NCBI GenBank assembly: GCA_021234155.1
Contig: JAJEKV010000020.1
Coordinates: 20,385,018 to 20,449,017 of the forward strand
Length of the DNA: 64,000 nucleotides
Origin: Isoetes taiwanensis
Lineage: Eukaryota; Streptophyta; Lycopodiopsida; Isoetales; Isoetaceae
Direction of reading: 5' to 3'
In this document: positions 1 to 11,000 of the stretch, piece by piece
How positions within the stretch are numbered: position 1 is the stretch's first letter
Layout: every line of letters starts with the position of its first letter
Translations under genes and position numbers: made by a program
Notes under the pieces: generated by a model
The model's database searches: none
What the model was told of the DNA's origin: nothing
The model's input: the letters and a program-made list of their open reading frames with translations, nothing else

Positions 1-15
1 AACGGACCCAACTTC

Positions 16-72
16 TATATTGTGTATATTGACGTGGTTTTAGTGGAGACGCCTAGATGTGGCCTTTCTTTC
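16..72 (+). repeat. 58-bp dispersed repeat unit, first occurrence
   Basis: One unit of a family beginning near TATGTTGTGTATATTG and ending GATGTGGCCTTTCTTT. Further units lie at 3,325-3,380 and in the array 4,432-4,719. The duplicate unit is at about 31,470-31,526, where GACG reads GGCG. No function is apparent. Confidence 0.8.
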
Positions 73-3000
73 CGTCCAAAGTTACCTTTCTGAGAGTTGC
101 CTTTCTGTTGCTTCTGTCCTGGTTCGCTCGGCGGTGCAGATGCTTCATTTTTCTTCTAATGTTGGAGTTTCCTGATTACTTAAGCCTTGTTTATTTCCCT
201 TTCAGCACAGCATGAGTGGAGGCTCGGGTCCCGACTCCAAAAGTGTTGTCTCTGCTACAACGGAGCCCCCTTTTTCTGTGTTTTGTGGTCTACGGAGCGA
301 TTTGCTTCGAAGAGAGTCTGTGGAGCGATTCTGTGCAGCAAAGTTCTAGCCTGAAGGCGATTTCTTGTTTCAAAACCCGGGGGTTTTCCAATCTGTTACT
401 TTCAAGGTGATTCCATAGGGCCTTCTGTTGTGGTCGGGTTTCTGGCCAGTTCACCCATGTTTGCTCGGCTTTCTTTTTTGCAAGAGTTCACCCTTGTTTT
501 CCTGTTTGCAAGAGTTTCTTGTTTGCTCGGCTTTCCTTTTTCGGCTGTGTTGCATCGAAGTTCTGCAGGCTTGGCTTCATCGGCATTGCGCATATCACTT
601 TTCTGTGCAGCAGTTGTGCCTGTTATTCACGGCATTTAGGAAGCAGCCAGTTCTTCCTAGCATCACATGCTTCAAGGGCGGCATCGATTAGATTTTCACT
701 GTTGTTTGTCAATTGAAACCTATTGTTGGTTGTGTCGCATCAGCACTTTTGCATTTTTGGCTACATCGACTTTGGGCATATTCAATTGTCTATGCAGTGG
801 TTGTGCTTTTGACCCAGTTCTTGGAGGCACCGAAGTTTGCAACCTGGTTACCTAGAGTCCCTTCGGTTCAGGTTTTACAGATGGAATCTCAAATCTGGCT
901 TTGTCAGAGGAAGCTTCAATAGATCATGTCTGATGGATCACCCAAAGGTTCTCGACCAGTTCTAGAGAGGAATTTATTTCCAATTTTGAAGTGCCAACTA
1001 CTTCTGTCCCATTCCCATATGGATATATTACGAATTACATTCTGTTTCTGGAAGGAGGCTTTCTGAGATCTGGTTGCTCTTCAGGATTTCTTTCAGTGGC
1101 TTGGACTATGGCAATCATGGTGAAGGCTATCTCTAAGACTTGTCAAGGTTCCATCATGCTACTGTTGGATGCATATTTATCAGGTTGAAATACAGAGATT
1201 TTAGTGTCAGACTAGCTATTTCCAGATAAGCACTCTTTCTATTCTATCTAAATCAATATTCTTTGAATTAAAGTCGAAGTTTTTCTTCTTCCATTTTCTA
1301 CTTCCCTTGCTTGTATTGCATTATCACCATTTTTATCCTCCCATTTTTTATTCCCGCACGCTTGTGTTTTCTGCAGAGTGGTCTTTTGTTTCAGCCTGTT
1401 TAACTAGAATACATCTCGGATTTTTGGAGGGATTGAGAATACGATTTAAGTTTGATTTACAATACATTGCTCATGTGGATGCCCTTATTTGTGTTCTTCA
1501 TACTAACCATTCTTCCTTGTTCACTTTCTCTAGTTTTTACCTAGCCACGAGTGGGAAGTCTTGACTATGTTGCATTAGACTTGGCATAGATCGGGATGGG
1601 CTTAAACCTTCTAGTCCTTTTAAAGATTATTCCTCTTTTATTTCTCTTTTGACACCTCTTAGCATGCTTATTCCAAGTTGTCTTCTAGATTTTTAGTTAC
1701 ATGATGGCACTCTTATATGATGGCACTCCTATTTGACGTTTAGATTTGGCTCTTATTGTGATTTTTTTCTAGTTCCTCTTGTTGGGCCTTTGGGGCTAGA
1801 ATTGAGCAATACCTTGAAAAACTTGGTTACCCTTAGCCAAAGCATTGTATTTTGTTGTTACCTACATTAATTACCTATTGCACTTTATTCTTGTGGCTAT
1901 GTGGGTGAATCCTTTTACGCTTGTAGACTCTAGCAAAGTCTTCTAGCGTTGTCTTCTTCTTCTTCTTCTTTTTGAACATTGGCGCCTTTTGCCTTTTCTT
2001 TATGGCTAGCCTTCCATAACTCTCAAAAAGAATTGAAAATCTCAACTTGTCTATTGTGATACGTATTCTCGAGATGCTTGGCATGTTTGCTTACTTATTT
2101 AGCATGTTTATCGATGATGTGCGCTTTTGAACCTTGATCAAGAAGGAGTTAGACCATCACTTCCCAAAGTGGCGCTTATGGTGGGCTCTCGTGATCAATA
2201 CAAATCATGTCTCAAATTTTGTCTATAGTTTCTAGTCGTAAAGCCTTAGTCTTCAACATTGCAATTGCAATTTGGCTCTTTATGCAACTCTACCTTACCC
2301 ATTATTGCTTTAATTGCAACCTTAAGATGAGCCTTCATTGTTATGTTGGAATTAATAAGTTCCTAGTCTTGCACATTTAAAGAATCATGAGTACCTTTTT
2401 CTGAGTGCCAACTTGTGTTTGACCCTTCATTGAACACAGTTTAGTTGTAGCTCCTCGAGAATTTCATAGTTATATCCTCGAGAATTTTCATAGTTATATT
2501 TTTGCCTTGTGGATGGTTAAGAAACGCACTGCCCCTTTTCTATTTGCCGATATTTTCTCATGCCTCTTTCTATGTCTTAACGGTATTTCATAAGTTGGGC
2601 TATGCTGAGCATTTGGAAGTAGGGTTAATGGTAGCTACACTTGCTCTAGATAGTTTTCATGTCTTTATGTTGGTTGTCGCATGCATACAGGAGGCCAGGA
2701 TTGAGGTGTCTTTGTGGTTTGACAATTTTGTTGGCAATTCCTTAGGTTGGGCCATATGTCATTTTCCCAACTTCATGAGCTAGACTAACTTCATGATTTC
2801 ACCTTGTCCTTTTCGCAGAGGCTTTCTAGAGTTTTGAGAGACATGGTGTTGTCAAGATGCTTGTATTGAAGAGAGCTTTCCGGCAAGTTTGGTGTCACCC
2901 AGATCTGATGTTGAGTTATGTTGAGGACCTAGTAGTATGATTGATACTTCAAGATTGATGCAGTTCATTAGCATAGCTTTTCTACCTGAAATACCACTAT

Positions 3001-3324
3001 CTATGTCTCGTAACTATCCTTCTGCAACCTATGTTAACACCACCATTGCTTCTATTACCTCCTCCATCATCTCCTTCCTCTAGTTGGCCTTGTGGATAGA
3101 AATTGTCCATACTTGGATGTAGAAGCCAAAAGAAGAAGAGCTACTTCACCAGCAACTGCTTTCATTACCCCATATAGAATCTTCAAGGCACGTGGTTGTT
3201 GTCTGCAACGATTTTCTTTGGTTTCTCATTGCTTGAGCTTGAAGTAGTTTTTAGACAAGTTCCATTATGCACCTTGCTTTCCCCCATGATAGTTTTCCAT
3301 AGTCTTACTGCCTCTGTTCTTCAG
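73..3324. other. Non-coding or unrecognised sequence
   Basis: No protein or RNA gene recognised. Short open frames (for example around 991-1,188 and 1,307-1,564) lack motifs, and their neighbouring frames are equally open. The stretch holds a TTC microsatellite near 1,957-1,970 and a short direct repeat of CTCGAGAATTT followed by CATAGTTATAT near 2,453-2,500. It may be intron or old TE debris; I see no terminal repeats. Confidence 0.5.
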
Positions 3325-3380
3325 TATGTTGTGTATATTGACGTGGTTTTAGTGGAGACGCCTAGATGTGGCCTTTCTTT
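3325..3380 (+). repeat. 58-bp dispersed repeat unit, second occurrence
   Basis: Same unit as at 16-72, complete, single and not in an array. The copy B partner (34,774-34,829) is unchanged, unlike the other copy B units, where A becomes G in the GACG words. Confidence 0.8.
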
Positions 3381-3850
3381 CCAGTTCTCTCTCTTGAGTT
3401 GCTTATTTGGTTTTGACAATTGAACTTATCTTCGTATCACGATAAGAAGATAAGTGTAATTGTCTAAACCAACCATTACAGTTAGTTTCCCTAGGTAGTT
3501 ACGACTTTTTCTTCTTATAACCCCCTTTCTTCCTCTTCTTCTTCATCAGCACATCTGCATTACGTCTCCTTGCTTTCTCGACCCTTTACCCCCACCTGCC
3601 CACCCCACACCTTACTCTTTCTCGTCATTTTAATATGTTCCTTACCTTGGTGGTTATGCGTTTGTTGAAGGTATGGTCGTGGTAAGGCCCTCATGCTCTC
3701 TGATCTCTACCATTATTTTGATCTCAGCTTTCACTCTCGCCTGCTCTTCCTTCAAACCTTCTCGACATTTGTTTTCCATTAATCCTGTACTCTTATTGGA
3801 CTTCTCTCACAGTGCGACTGTAGAGGAGCATTGTGGTTTCTGGTGGCAAA
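3381..3850. other. Unrecognised sequence
   Basis: Pyrimidine-rich stretch with many TTCTTC and CACC words. It contains an imperfect inverted repeat around 3,425-3,460 (CTTATCTT and AAGATAAG). I see no gene in it. Confidence 0.4.
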
Positions 3851-4000
3851 GCATTAGCATGATGGCTAATGTGTGGCTCTTTGTGGCATGGTGGCTTTGA
3901 GTTGGGGCAGCATTAGTGTGATGGCTAATGTGTGGCTCTTTGTGGCATGGTGGTTTGGTTTGGGCAGCATTAGCATTGTGGCTAATGTGTGGCTATTTTG
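3851..4000 (+). repeat. Three-unit ~58-bp minisatellite with CATTAGC/GCTAATG inverted pair
   Basis: Three consecutive units start with GCATTAG and contain GCTAATGTGTGGCT. Each unit carries a small inverted repeat, ATTAGC and GCTAAT, around a 6-7 bp loop. The third unit is truncated. Copy B holds the same array at 35,294-35,442. Confidence 0.85.
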
Positions 4001-4141
4001 TTGTGTGTGCCAGTGGTGATTGTGAGATCTTGACATGTGTGCCAGTTCTTGGTTGTGATATTGAAGGCCCTCGTGCCTAGTATAGTTGGTGGTGAGATTA
4101 CTGCATTTGAGTTAGTAGATGGTTGGAGATATTGTGAGCTC

Positions 4142-4188
4142 TATGCTTGGCATGTCATATGCTTGGCATGTCTATGCTTGGCATGTTC
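4142..4188 (+). repeat. Three-unit ~16-bp tandem repeat
   Basis: Three units of TATGCTTGGCATGTC in a row. Copy B has the identical array at 35,586-35,632. Confidence 0.85.
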
Positions 4189-4369
4189 GGAGCGTCTGCT
4201 ATATTTTTCGTGATTTGTGGTTGCAGGTCCTTTTATCAAGCTGGAGAATAATCTAGCATCACTACAGACGTCTAGGAGTTTTAGAGAATCTGGATTTTCA
4301 GCTTTATTCAAGCCATCTTATACTCAATTGTGTTTTTAGCCTATCATTGATTAGTGTTACTATTATCGT

Positions 4370-4415
4370 CAGGGCGAAAGGGCGAGGTTTTTTAATCCCG
4401 ACTATAATGGTCTAC
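4370..4415 (+). mobile_element. Possible LINE 3' terminus
   Basis: The words GGCGAGGTTTTTTAATCC and TATAATGG resemble the 3' ends of the LINEs at 21.7 kb and 56.0 kb (GAGG, G-run, TTTTTAATCC, then AATGAT-like repeats). The stem's left arm, clear in those tails, is not clear here. The 58-bp array begins directly after it. Confidence 0.4.
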
Positions 4416-4431
4416 ACTTTCAATGCATCAG

Positions 4432-4719
4432 TATGTTGTGTATATTGACGTGGTTGACGTGGTTTTAGTGGAGACCCCCAGATGTGGCCTTTAGTATGTT
4501 GTGTATATTGACGTGGTTTTAGTGGAGACGCCCAGATGTGGCCTTTCTTTCAGTATGTTGTGTATATTGACGTATGTTGTGTATATTGACGTGGTTTTAG
4601 TGGAGACGCCTAGATGTGGCCTTTCTTTATGTTGTGTATATTGACGTGGTTTTAGTGGAGACGCTATGTTGTGTATATTGACGTGGTTTTAGTGGAGACG
4701 CCTAGATGTGGCCTTTCTT
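4432..4719 (+). repeat. Array of six full or truncated 58-bp repeat units
   Basis: Six units in direct tandem. Units one, two, four and six run into GATGTGGCCTTT. The third stops after TATTGACG and the fifth stops before CCTAGATG, so truncation points differ. The first unit contains an internal repeat of GACGTGGTT. The array lies directly upstream of a LINE 3' fragment. Copy B array: 35,876-36,162. Confidence 0.85.
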
Positions 4720-5833
4720 GCATCCGTATCCTAATGCGTCTCCCTTTTTGAAGGGGTTGCTTGCTGCTTGGGACACTGTCAGGTCTCTTTTCCATATTCC
4801 CCGAGGCATGTCTTCGGTTGTCCGCCCATGCCGGTGGATTCCGCTGGTGACACCCGCAGAATGTGCCTCTAAGTGTGGTTGTTCATCCAAAGACTCAACG
4901 GCGATGGGTAAAGTACCGGTATCGCGATTATTGCAGTTTTGGTATGAGCCCCGGTCATCTCATGTCATGGGAAGCATTTAGAACAAAGTTCTTGTTGTAC
5001 GATGGGGATGAGTAACTGGAATCATATTGTCGCATTGTTGCCATGTGATTCGGGTCCACGATTGAGGTAGTCGATGGGGTTGCCATCGGGATATCCAGCC
5101 TGTATGGTTTGTGTCTTCGGTGGTATAAATTGCTTTTTGCATTCAAATCCCCGCCTCCATCTAATAGGTTGCATCTTCGTGTCCCTCACCCACAATGGAA
5201 AAGTGTTTGATATGGGTATGGGATAAGTTGCTTCATCCCAAAGTAGTGGTTCCGTGGTGGCAAGTGATCCATAGATGCCTCGGAGTCAAATGTGTTAGTC
5301 CATAAAATGGATAATCGAATTTCGTGAGCTCGGCCCTTTATGCCAAATAAGGGTTGAGAGTATTGAGCATTGTTTTTCTTGTGTGAGCGGCTTCGACAGC
5401 ATGGTCTTGGTTGTTGACCCTATTTGGCACGTTTCTAGATCTAGCCAAAGAAATCTTGCTTGCTATCTATCCCGATGCTTGGCCCAAACTACGGAAACGA
5501 AGCTTTTTTTCATCTCGCATGTGGCTGGCTTTTATGGTCAATCTGGAAGAGAAGGAGGTTGTTTATCTTTAAGGGCGTAGATACTGCAGATGAGATTGTT
5601 CTTCTGTGGGCGCAAAATGGCTTACAATTGTTCTTCTCTTGATCAAGAGAAGAAAGTACTGATCTGGCATACTTACCTTCAGATTCATTCTTTTGCATAG
5701 GCAGGTGGTTGTGCTCAGTTGGATCGGTTTGTCCACTGGGGTTATAATCCTGTCTTTGCATTTTATGTTGCTCTGGTTTTTAGTTGGTGAATAAAGTTTG
5801 TCGTCCTTCAAAAAAAAAAAAAAAAAAAAAAAA
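4720..5833 (+). mobile_element. 5'-truncated LINE, C-terminal zf-RVT region and poly(A) tail
   Basis: The 3' end of a plant-type LINE. Translated pieces include LLWSIWKRRR followed by LFIFKG near 5,526-5,576, a hallmark of the C-terminal zinc-binding domain found after plant LINE reverse transcriptases. Upstream there is Cys-rich coding sequence near 5,370-5,420. The frame is broken several times. The element ends in a run of 24 A (5,810-5,833), consistent with target-primed insertion. The reverse transcriptase core is missing, so this is a 5'-truncated dead copy. Copy B partner: 36,163-37,257. Confidence 0.75.
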
Positions 5834-5849
5834 TTCAAATTCAATTCAA

Positions 5850-5983
5850 TGATTGTTTGGTTACCCCCACCAAGGTGGAGACTGTTGTCGTGAATGTAGA
5901 TTTGTCTCAGGAAATAGTGGATCATGTGCAGCATACTAAAATAGCTACAAATCTAGTCTATGCGAGGTGGGAATCTTTGATAT
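5850..5983 (+). other. Short open frame after the LINE tail, unrecognised
   Basis: An open stretch of about 45 codons contains VVVNVDLSQEIVDHV and ARWESLI, then a stop. Copy B (37,276-37,409) keeps the frame with one replacement. It lies immediately 3' of the poly(A) tail, so it belongs to the sequence the LINE entered. The composition is protein-like, but I do not recognise the family and see no splice context that ties it to FANCI. Confidence 0.3.
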
Positions 5984-6237
5984 GATATTGTAGTCTCTTT
6001 TGATCCTCTTAGACGAGTTCTCTTTTATGGCACCCCGTTTTTTATTTTATGGAAACCCTCTTTTTGGGTTGCCTCTAGGGGGGCAAACCCTCGCTTATAT
6101 GGGGTTTGTGGCATATCCTAGGTATATGCTGGAATATATCTAGGATATGCTGGTGACTGCTCCAAACCGATTGTTGCTTGTAAACTGGTGGTCTTGTGCG
6201 TTATGGATCGTTGATGTTCCAACCGGATACCTGGCAG

Positions 6238-8223
6238 GGGAAACCAAAGCTCCAATCTGTTGCGATGAAACAAGTTGAAGGAACATTTGTGCTGCATATA
6301 AATTTCGCAGTGAAGCATGATTCACAGCTTGGCCAAGAGTTGCTATATATAATGAAGCTCATAATCAGCCACTCTCTCCATTCATGGTTTCAATACTGCT
6401 TTCTGTTGCTCGCATCCAAAGATTTGAGCAAGGGTGTCTGGAAATCCTGAATAGAGAAGTGTGTCAAGCTTATCGTGATCTCCAACACGACAAATTTGTT
6501 TGTACCATATGTTTTTACAAAATCATGATGTGATCTAAACCAAGGCAGCCCAAGCCTGCATAATCTCAAAGACCTGTATTTGACGTTTACACTGTACATT
6601 TACTACTTAACCTCACCATCTGCAGCAAATAACCTTAGCCGCATCTCTAATGTCGCAATATGGCTTCATTTACATATCTAGAAAAAACCATATTATGTAA
6701 ACCTACCAGAAACTGTTAATCAGCTTGTTTGGCATTTTGGAAAACAACATTGGCTTTGAAATCGATCATGTGAGTTTTCTTATGTAGTTTTGATTCGATT
6801 GTGTGAGTTTTTCTTATGTAGTTTTGTTAAGAGATTAGGAAACCAAGCTTTGTACATATTATCTTTGTCTGTTATTTCTGGCTTCTGCAGCTCTTTGCTT
6901 CACATGCATCATATAGCTAATATGTTCTTGCGCAATATGACATTGTTGATGACCATGTTTGTCAGATCATGTTTGTCTTACATGTTGTTGTTAATTTTAT
7001 AATCAGTGAATCTGTGTGGGCTTCAACAATACTAGGAGCAGAGTGTTCTAAAAAATCGGTGGTGATGAGAGAACATCTACTTATCTCGACTTAAAAGTGT
7101 AATGCTTGAAGATATATGCAGGCTTTCAGAGCTTCAAAGTTCAGAAGATAACGCTTTGCTGATTTTTAGTAAGAATCTATTCTTTTCCAGGTAAAAGGTG
7201 GCGCATGTGGCTGGGACCATATTATTCCTTGTGTTGTCAAAATTGGCTTTATGCTCATTGAGTCAGCCATTTCTGGAAGATCTGTGATTAGTGATGACTC
7301 ATTGTGGTGGGGGACCTTATCCGAGACCCAACAATTGGTCGTTGACATACTAATTGTTGCTTTTAAAGTTCATGATATGGCTCGTGATGAGGTAGGCTAG
7401 TATAATTTTTTTAAAACCAAACTGGTCGAGAATGACATATTCATGGTTTCAGATAATTGAACAAAGCAAGTGTCTAATAATTGGACTCCGACCTCAACAA
7501 AGCTATCCCATTATCAGGTCAGGAATTTGCTGAACTTAGTGATATAAAGACCATAAGGATGCATTCTGACAATTGATTTTTGGCAGGACGATTGTTCAGT
7601 TGGTTGAATCTTGTCCTTAGCTGATGCTCGATTATGCAGCCTGGCTGAAAGAATGTTTAGATTAATTCAGTTTTCTTCCTACCTTTTCTACCTCGGCTTT
7701 TGTTCAAGCTATATGCCCTCTCTTCCAACTGAGTCGTGATGTATTGGTAAGCAATGCTTAAATACGAAATGGAACACGAGAACTTTCTTGAGGCATATAA
7801 TATCATGCATCTGCAGAATTACTCAATGCTAGTGTTAAGGAAATCCATGTTCAGCAGAGAAGTTGCTACTCGCTCAACTGTTGTTCAAGGTCTTCTAGAG
7901 AAGAAATCAAGCTTATTGAGAGGAAGCAAATCTCTAAATTCCAGTGAGGCTAGTTGTAGTCAGAGCTGTAGCCAGCAATGTGATGGCAGAAAGGATTGGA
8001 GATCTGGGACATGACTGTTGCATGAGCTGTTTAGTCTGTTTCGTCACTGTTTCTTACAGCAGGTATGTGTTTTATTGCGATAGTCTCCACTTTCTATTGT
8101 ATAATTGTGCAATGAACGTCTTTTGCAGGCAAGTGTAATGGAAGTATTGTATAGAAGTCTTCCAATGCTACTCTTACTTGATCCAGATGCAGCAGAAACT
8201 ATCTTTGATTTGCTGTGGCCTCA
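6238..8223 (+). CDS. FANCI: FANCI-like gene, seven internal exons (copy A)
   Basis: FANCI pairs with FANCD2 as the ID2 DNA clamp, which is monoubiquitinated during interstrand-crosslink repair in the nucleus. Exons, by splice sites and similarity to animal FANCI: 6,238-6,497; about 7,069-7,116; 7,191-7,391; 7,453-7,517; 7,587-7,746; 7,817-8,062; 8,129 to about 8,223. Diagnostic pieces are VEGTFVLHINFAVK, LLSVARIQRFEQ, CGWDHI, LVLRKSMFSRE and LDPDAAETIFDLL, in the same order as the human protein (roughly its second quarter). Introns 3-6 are 61-70 bp with GT/AG borders and agreeing phases. Earlier and later exons were not found; a LINE fragment follows exon 7. Frame breaks: exon 1 shifts near 6,355, exon 5 has TAG (7,618) and TAA (7,663), exon 6 has TGA (8,012). 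It is either a decayed copy or a real gene with consensus errors. Confidence 0.85.
7817..8062 (+). CDS. FANCI: FANCI exon with monoubiquitination lysine and SQ cluster
   Basis: This exon is 82 codons, phase 0 at both ends, bounded by CTGCAG and CAGCAG|GTATGT. The LVLRK motif places its Lys (7,841-7,843) at the position of human Lys523, the monoubiquitination site. Thirty-nine and 43 residues downstream lie two SQ dipeptides (7,958-7,963 and 7,970-7,975), matching the human SQ cluster used as an ATR phospho-switch (Ser556, Ser559, Ser565). After the TGA at 8,012 the same frame continues with LLHELFSLFRHCFLQQ, which also aligns with FANCI. Copy B lacks that TGA, so the stop is probably an error at a CTG-rich spot. 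Confidence 0.85.
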
Positions 8224-8299
8224 TAATGAAGTCTTAAAAGGGGTACTAACAAACTATTCCTACTATTGTGGTACCATCAAAGCCTATTTCACCAAACCT

Positions 8300-8770
8300 G
8301 ATTGCAGCATAAGATGTGTTTGGGTACACTAAAACAAAAAGGCAAGCTAGGCTGTCAAACAGTTGGCGGGATCTTGATTGCAGTAATGCGCGGGCTATGC
8401 TTCCAACTAGATGGTATAAAAACTTGTTAAGAAACAAGAAAAGAAAGTTATTTAAAAGGAGACAGTCTGAGCTTGAATCTTCTTTTGTTCAACGGGCTAA
8501 GACTTTTTGAAAGCGCTTTCATGGACAATCTACACAAGAAAACCTTGACCCTCATGCTCTTTTGCAATTGATTAGAGAAATATATTTCTTAAAACATGAT
8601 GTCAGCATGCCAATCATTGAGATCACAGAAGATTTATTCACAATGGAGGAGGTTCAATATGCACTAAGCAAGCTGCAAAATGGTAAGGCTTCGATTTACA
8701 AGGATTTCATTTGGAATTATTCAAATGGAGAGAGGGAGGGAGGGATGGAGGGAGAGAGAGGCCAATTCCC
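8300..8770 (+). mobile_element. LINE fragment, region before the reverse transcriptase palm (copy A)
   Basis: Plus-strand reading shows FHGQSTQENLDP, then LFTMEEVQYALSKLQNGKA. The latter is the acidic, EEV..AL..L..GKA.G motif at the entry of LINE reverse transcriptases. The frame is broken once near 8,508 and the fragment ends in a GGGA/GAGA-rich low-complexity run. No catalytic motif follows, so it is a truncated relic. It lies directly downstream of the last FANCI exon seen. Copy B: 39,735-40,190. Confidence 0.65.
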
Positions 8771-8775
8771 ATAAA

Positions 8776-9540
8776 GTCATGGTATCAAGTATTCTATTGT
8801 AGCCATGGTATCTATTGTCTAGAAGTAGCAATTCGAATCAATTGTCAAAACATGATTTTGAACTATGATTTAAGCCACTTCACCCTCCGACCATGGAGGG
8901 CAACCTTCCGTGGACAGCACCTTGTTTTCTCTACTTTTTTTGTTGTGGTATGCTGCATGGTCTAATATGTCATTGACAGCACACTAAGGCTACTAATACA
9001 ATATATACTTATGATATATTAAAGGCTCATGCATGGAGTCCTTTTGTTGATACTAATATGATTTAAAAAATTTGTGCTCTCTGAACATCTTAGAAATATT
9101 GTATGTATAGAAAAGATGGTAAACACTAACTAATATATATCTTATACAAACAATTGTTATGGTACAGTACTTAACCACCCAACCAGATCCACCTCCGAAA
9201 TGCTATACTGGCAAAGCTACAATCATTGATTTACTTGTTGTGATCATTACTGCAACACCACAATCTCTGATCAAGGAATTATTACACTTGCTTAAGAATG
9301 CAATTGCTTTAGTAATAAGAATACTTTATGAATAAGATGCATAATCTACAAAAGCTATTCCTTCCATATACAAATTACTTGGAATATTCATGTTGCAAGA
9401 CAAGATGCCGGATTGTTGACGTATAACCATAATGGATGCCTTGATCAATATCATTGATGGTCTATTACATTGGAATGGCTATTGATTCATCTTTCCTTTA
9501 ACAAATGGTCATTGTTAAAATATATGATTGAAGGTTTTCG
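8776..9540. other. AT-rich sequence without recognised genes
   Basis: No coding signal. Contains a short repeat of CATGGTATC (8,787 and 8,813) and many AATATA words. It probably belongs to TE debris or an intron. Copy B is near-identical except around 40,580-40,625. Confidence 0.4.
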
Positions 9541-9559
9541 AGTTGGACTCAATATGCTA

Positions 9560-11000
9560 ACTTAAAATTGTTCGTTGTCCCCCATTGGCTATGGTCTCTC
9601 TGTGGATGCTGATATGGAATTGCAGTGACAACTCTCTCTTTGTGGTGGGCCGCTATTTCCCATGCAGAAAGCAACTTCTATTACACCCATTCGGATGTGG
9701 AAAGGCTGGAACCTTAGGTCGATCTATATGATGACATACAGTAGCACAAGCAGTTCGGTAGTATCATACTCCTTGGAGACTTCAATGCACGTACGGTGGT
9801 GGAATAGCCCGTGAAATTTGACCCCTTGGCTAACAACGCATTACAGTTGCGCCCTATAGAAGTGGCTTGGCCACGGACATCAGATAACAGTCAGGTCACA
9901 CACTATGGTAGGCGTATTGCTTTTGCTCTATGGTATCTTAGACTTGGTAATTTGCAATGGACTGGCACAGTTGTCGTCCTCTCCCAAGTGCATTTCCAGG
10001 CAGGAGAACCTGAGTAGCAAATCCAGTGTGGTGGATATGTGTTAGTGGTTGAGCAGGATATACATGTGGTCAATCACTTTCGGGTGGACGCAGACAGTAG
10101 AGATGAGGAGGCTGACTCAGGCCACTTGCCACTCTACCTGCAGCTGGTTTGGCAGGCTGTTTGAACACCCTATATAGTAGCTCCTCGCATGTCTTAGCTG
10201 CAATTGGATTACGAACATGCAAAGGCTTCTTCCTAGATTCTCGCAGAAGACTTGGCAGGAATTTGCAGTTTCCTATGCTGGAGCAACAAACAGGCAGTTG
10301 ATCGACGTACTCGGGACTCTTGCAGAGAGATGCTTTGGAAGAAGCCATCTGCGTCAGATCATGGAGATTACAACCTTCCCACAGAGCCAATGGTTTGATG
10401 CTAAGTGTAAGGAAGTCAAATGGTAGTTCTATTAGGTCACAAATCCCCCTTCCCCCAATGCCCACATACATCCAAATAGTACTGCGCTTTCCTCAAGGCT
10501 AAGAAAGCCAGCTACATCGCTAGGCATCAAAGGGAAATGATTTACCTCCTGGACCGCCATCCCTTCTGACGAAGGGTGCTCAGAAAGCCAATACATCCTG
10601 TAGGAAACATCGGACGGTATGCAGGCAGAGTTGTTCAAGTGGGCAGAGCCATCCATAGTATCGGTCCTAACTGCTTTGCTCAAAAGGGCATTACAAGAAG
10701 ATTTCCACCTGTACCACTAGCATGGTTGTTATCATCTTCATGGCAGATGACCCACACTATCAAAATTGTTAGTCGGCATCCTGGACTAGCAATTGACAGG
10801 ATGGGCAAAGGCGGCAGAGGTATAGACCCTCATGAAGGCAGGATACAGTGCCAACACCCCTAGCACTCAACCCATTAATCATTTCTTCACACTGCGGACT
10901 TTAATTGAAGATAGTAGAAACTAATAGCAAGACCTGTATTATTGCTTTGTTGACTTCGCCAACGCTTTGACATTGACATGTACATGGCGACCGTAAAGGA
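9560..11000 (+). mobile_element. LINE fragment: AP-type endonuclease, linker and start of reverse transcriptase (copy A)
   Basis: The endonuclease is recognised by IILLGDFNA at 9,763-9,789 and, using both copies, by YGRR, VICNG and HLPLYLQLVW near 10,130. These are conserved steps of LINE apurinic endonucleases that nick the target. A linker includes WFDAKCKEVKW (10,393-10,425). Reverse transcriptase begins with FFTLRTLIEDSR and CFVDF (10,946-10,957), the first conserved block. Two stops (TAA, TAG) at 10,921-10,926 are present in both copies. The RT is interrupted about 11,000 by unrelated sequence. Copy B: 40,995-42,415. Confidence 0.75.

Noticed and set aside
4432-4719. CRISPR-like array
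   Set aside because: Units are contiguous with ragged truncations, no spacers, and the context is eukaryotic.
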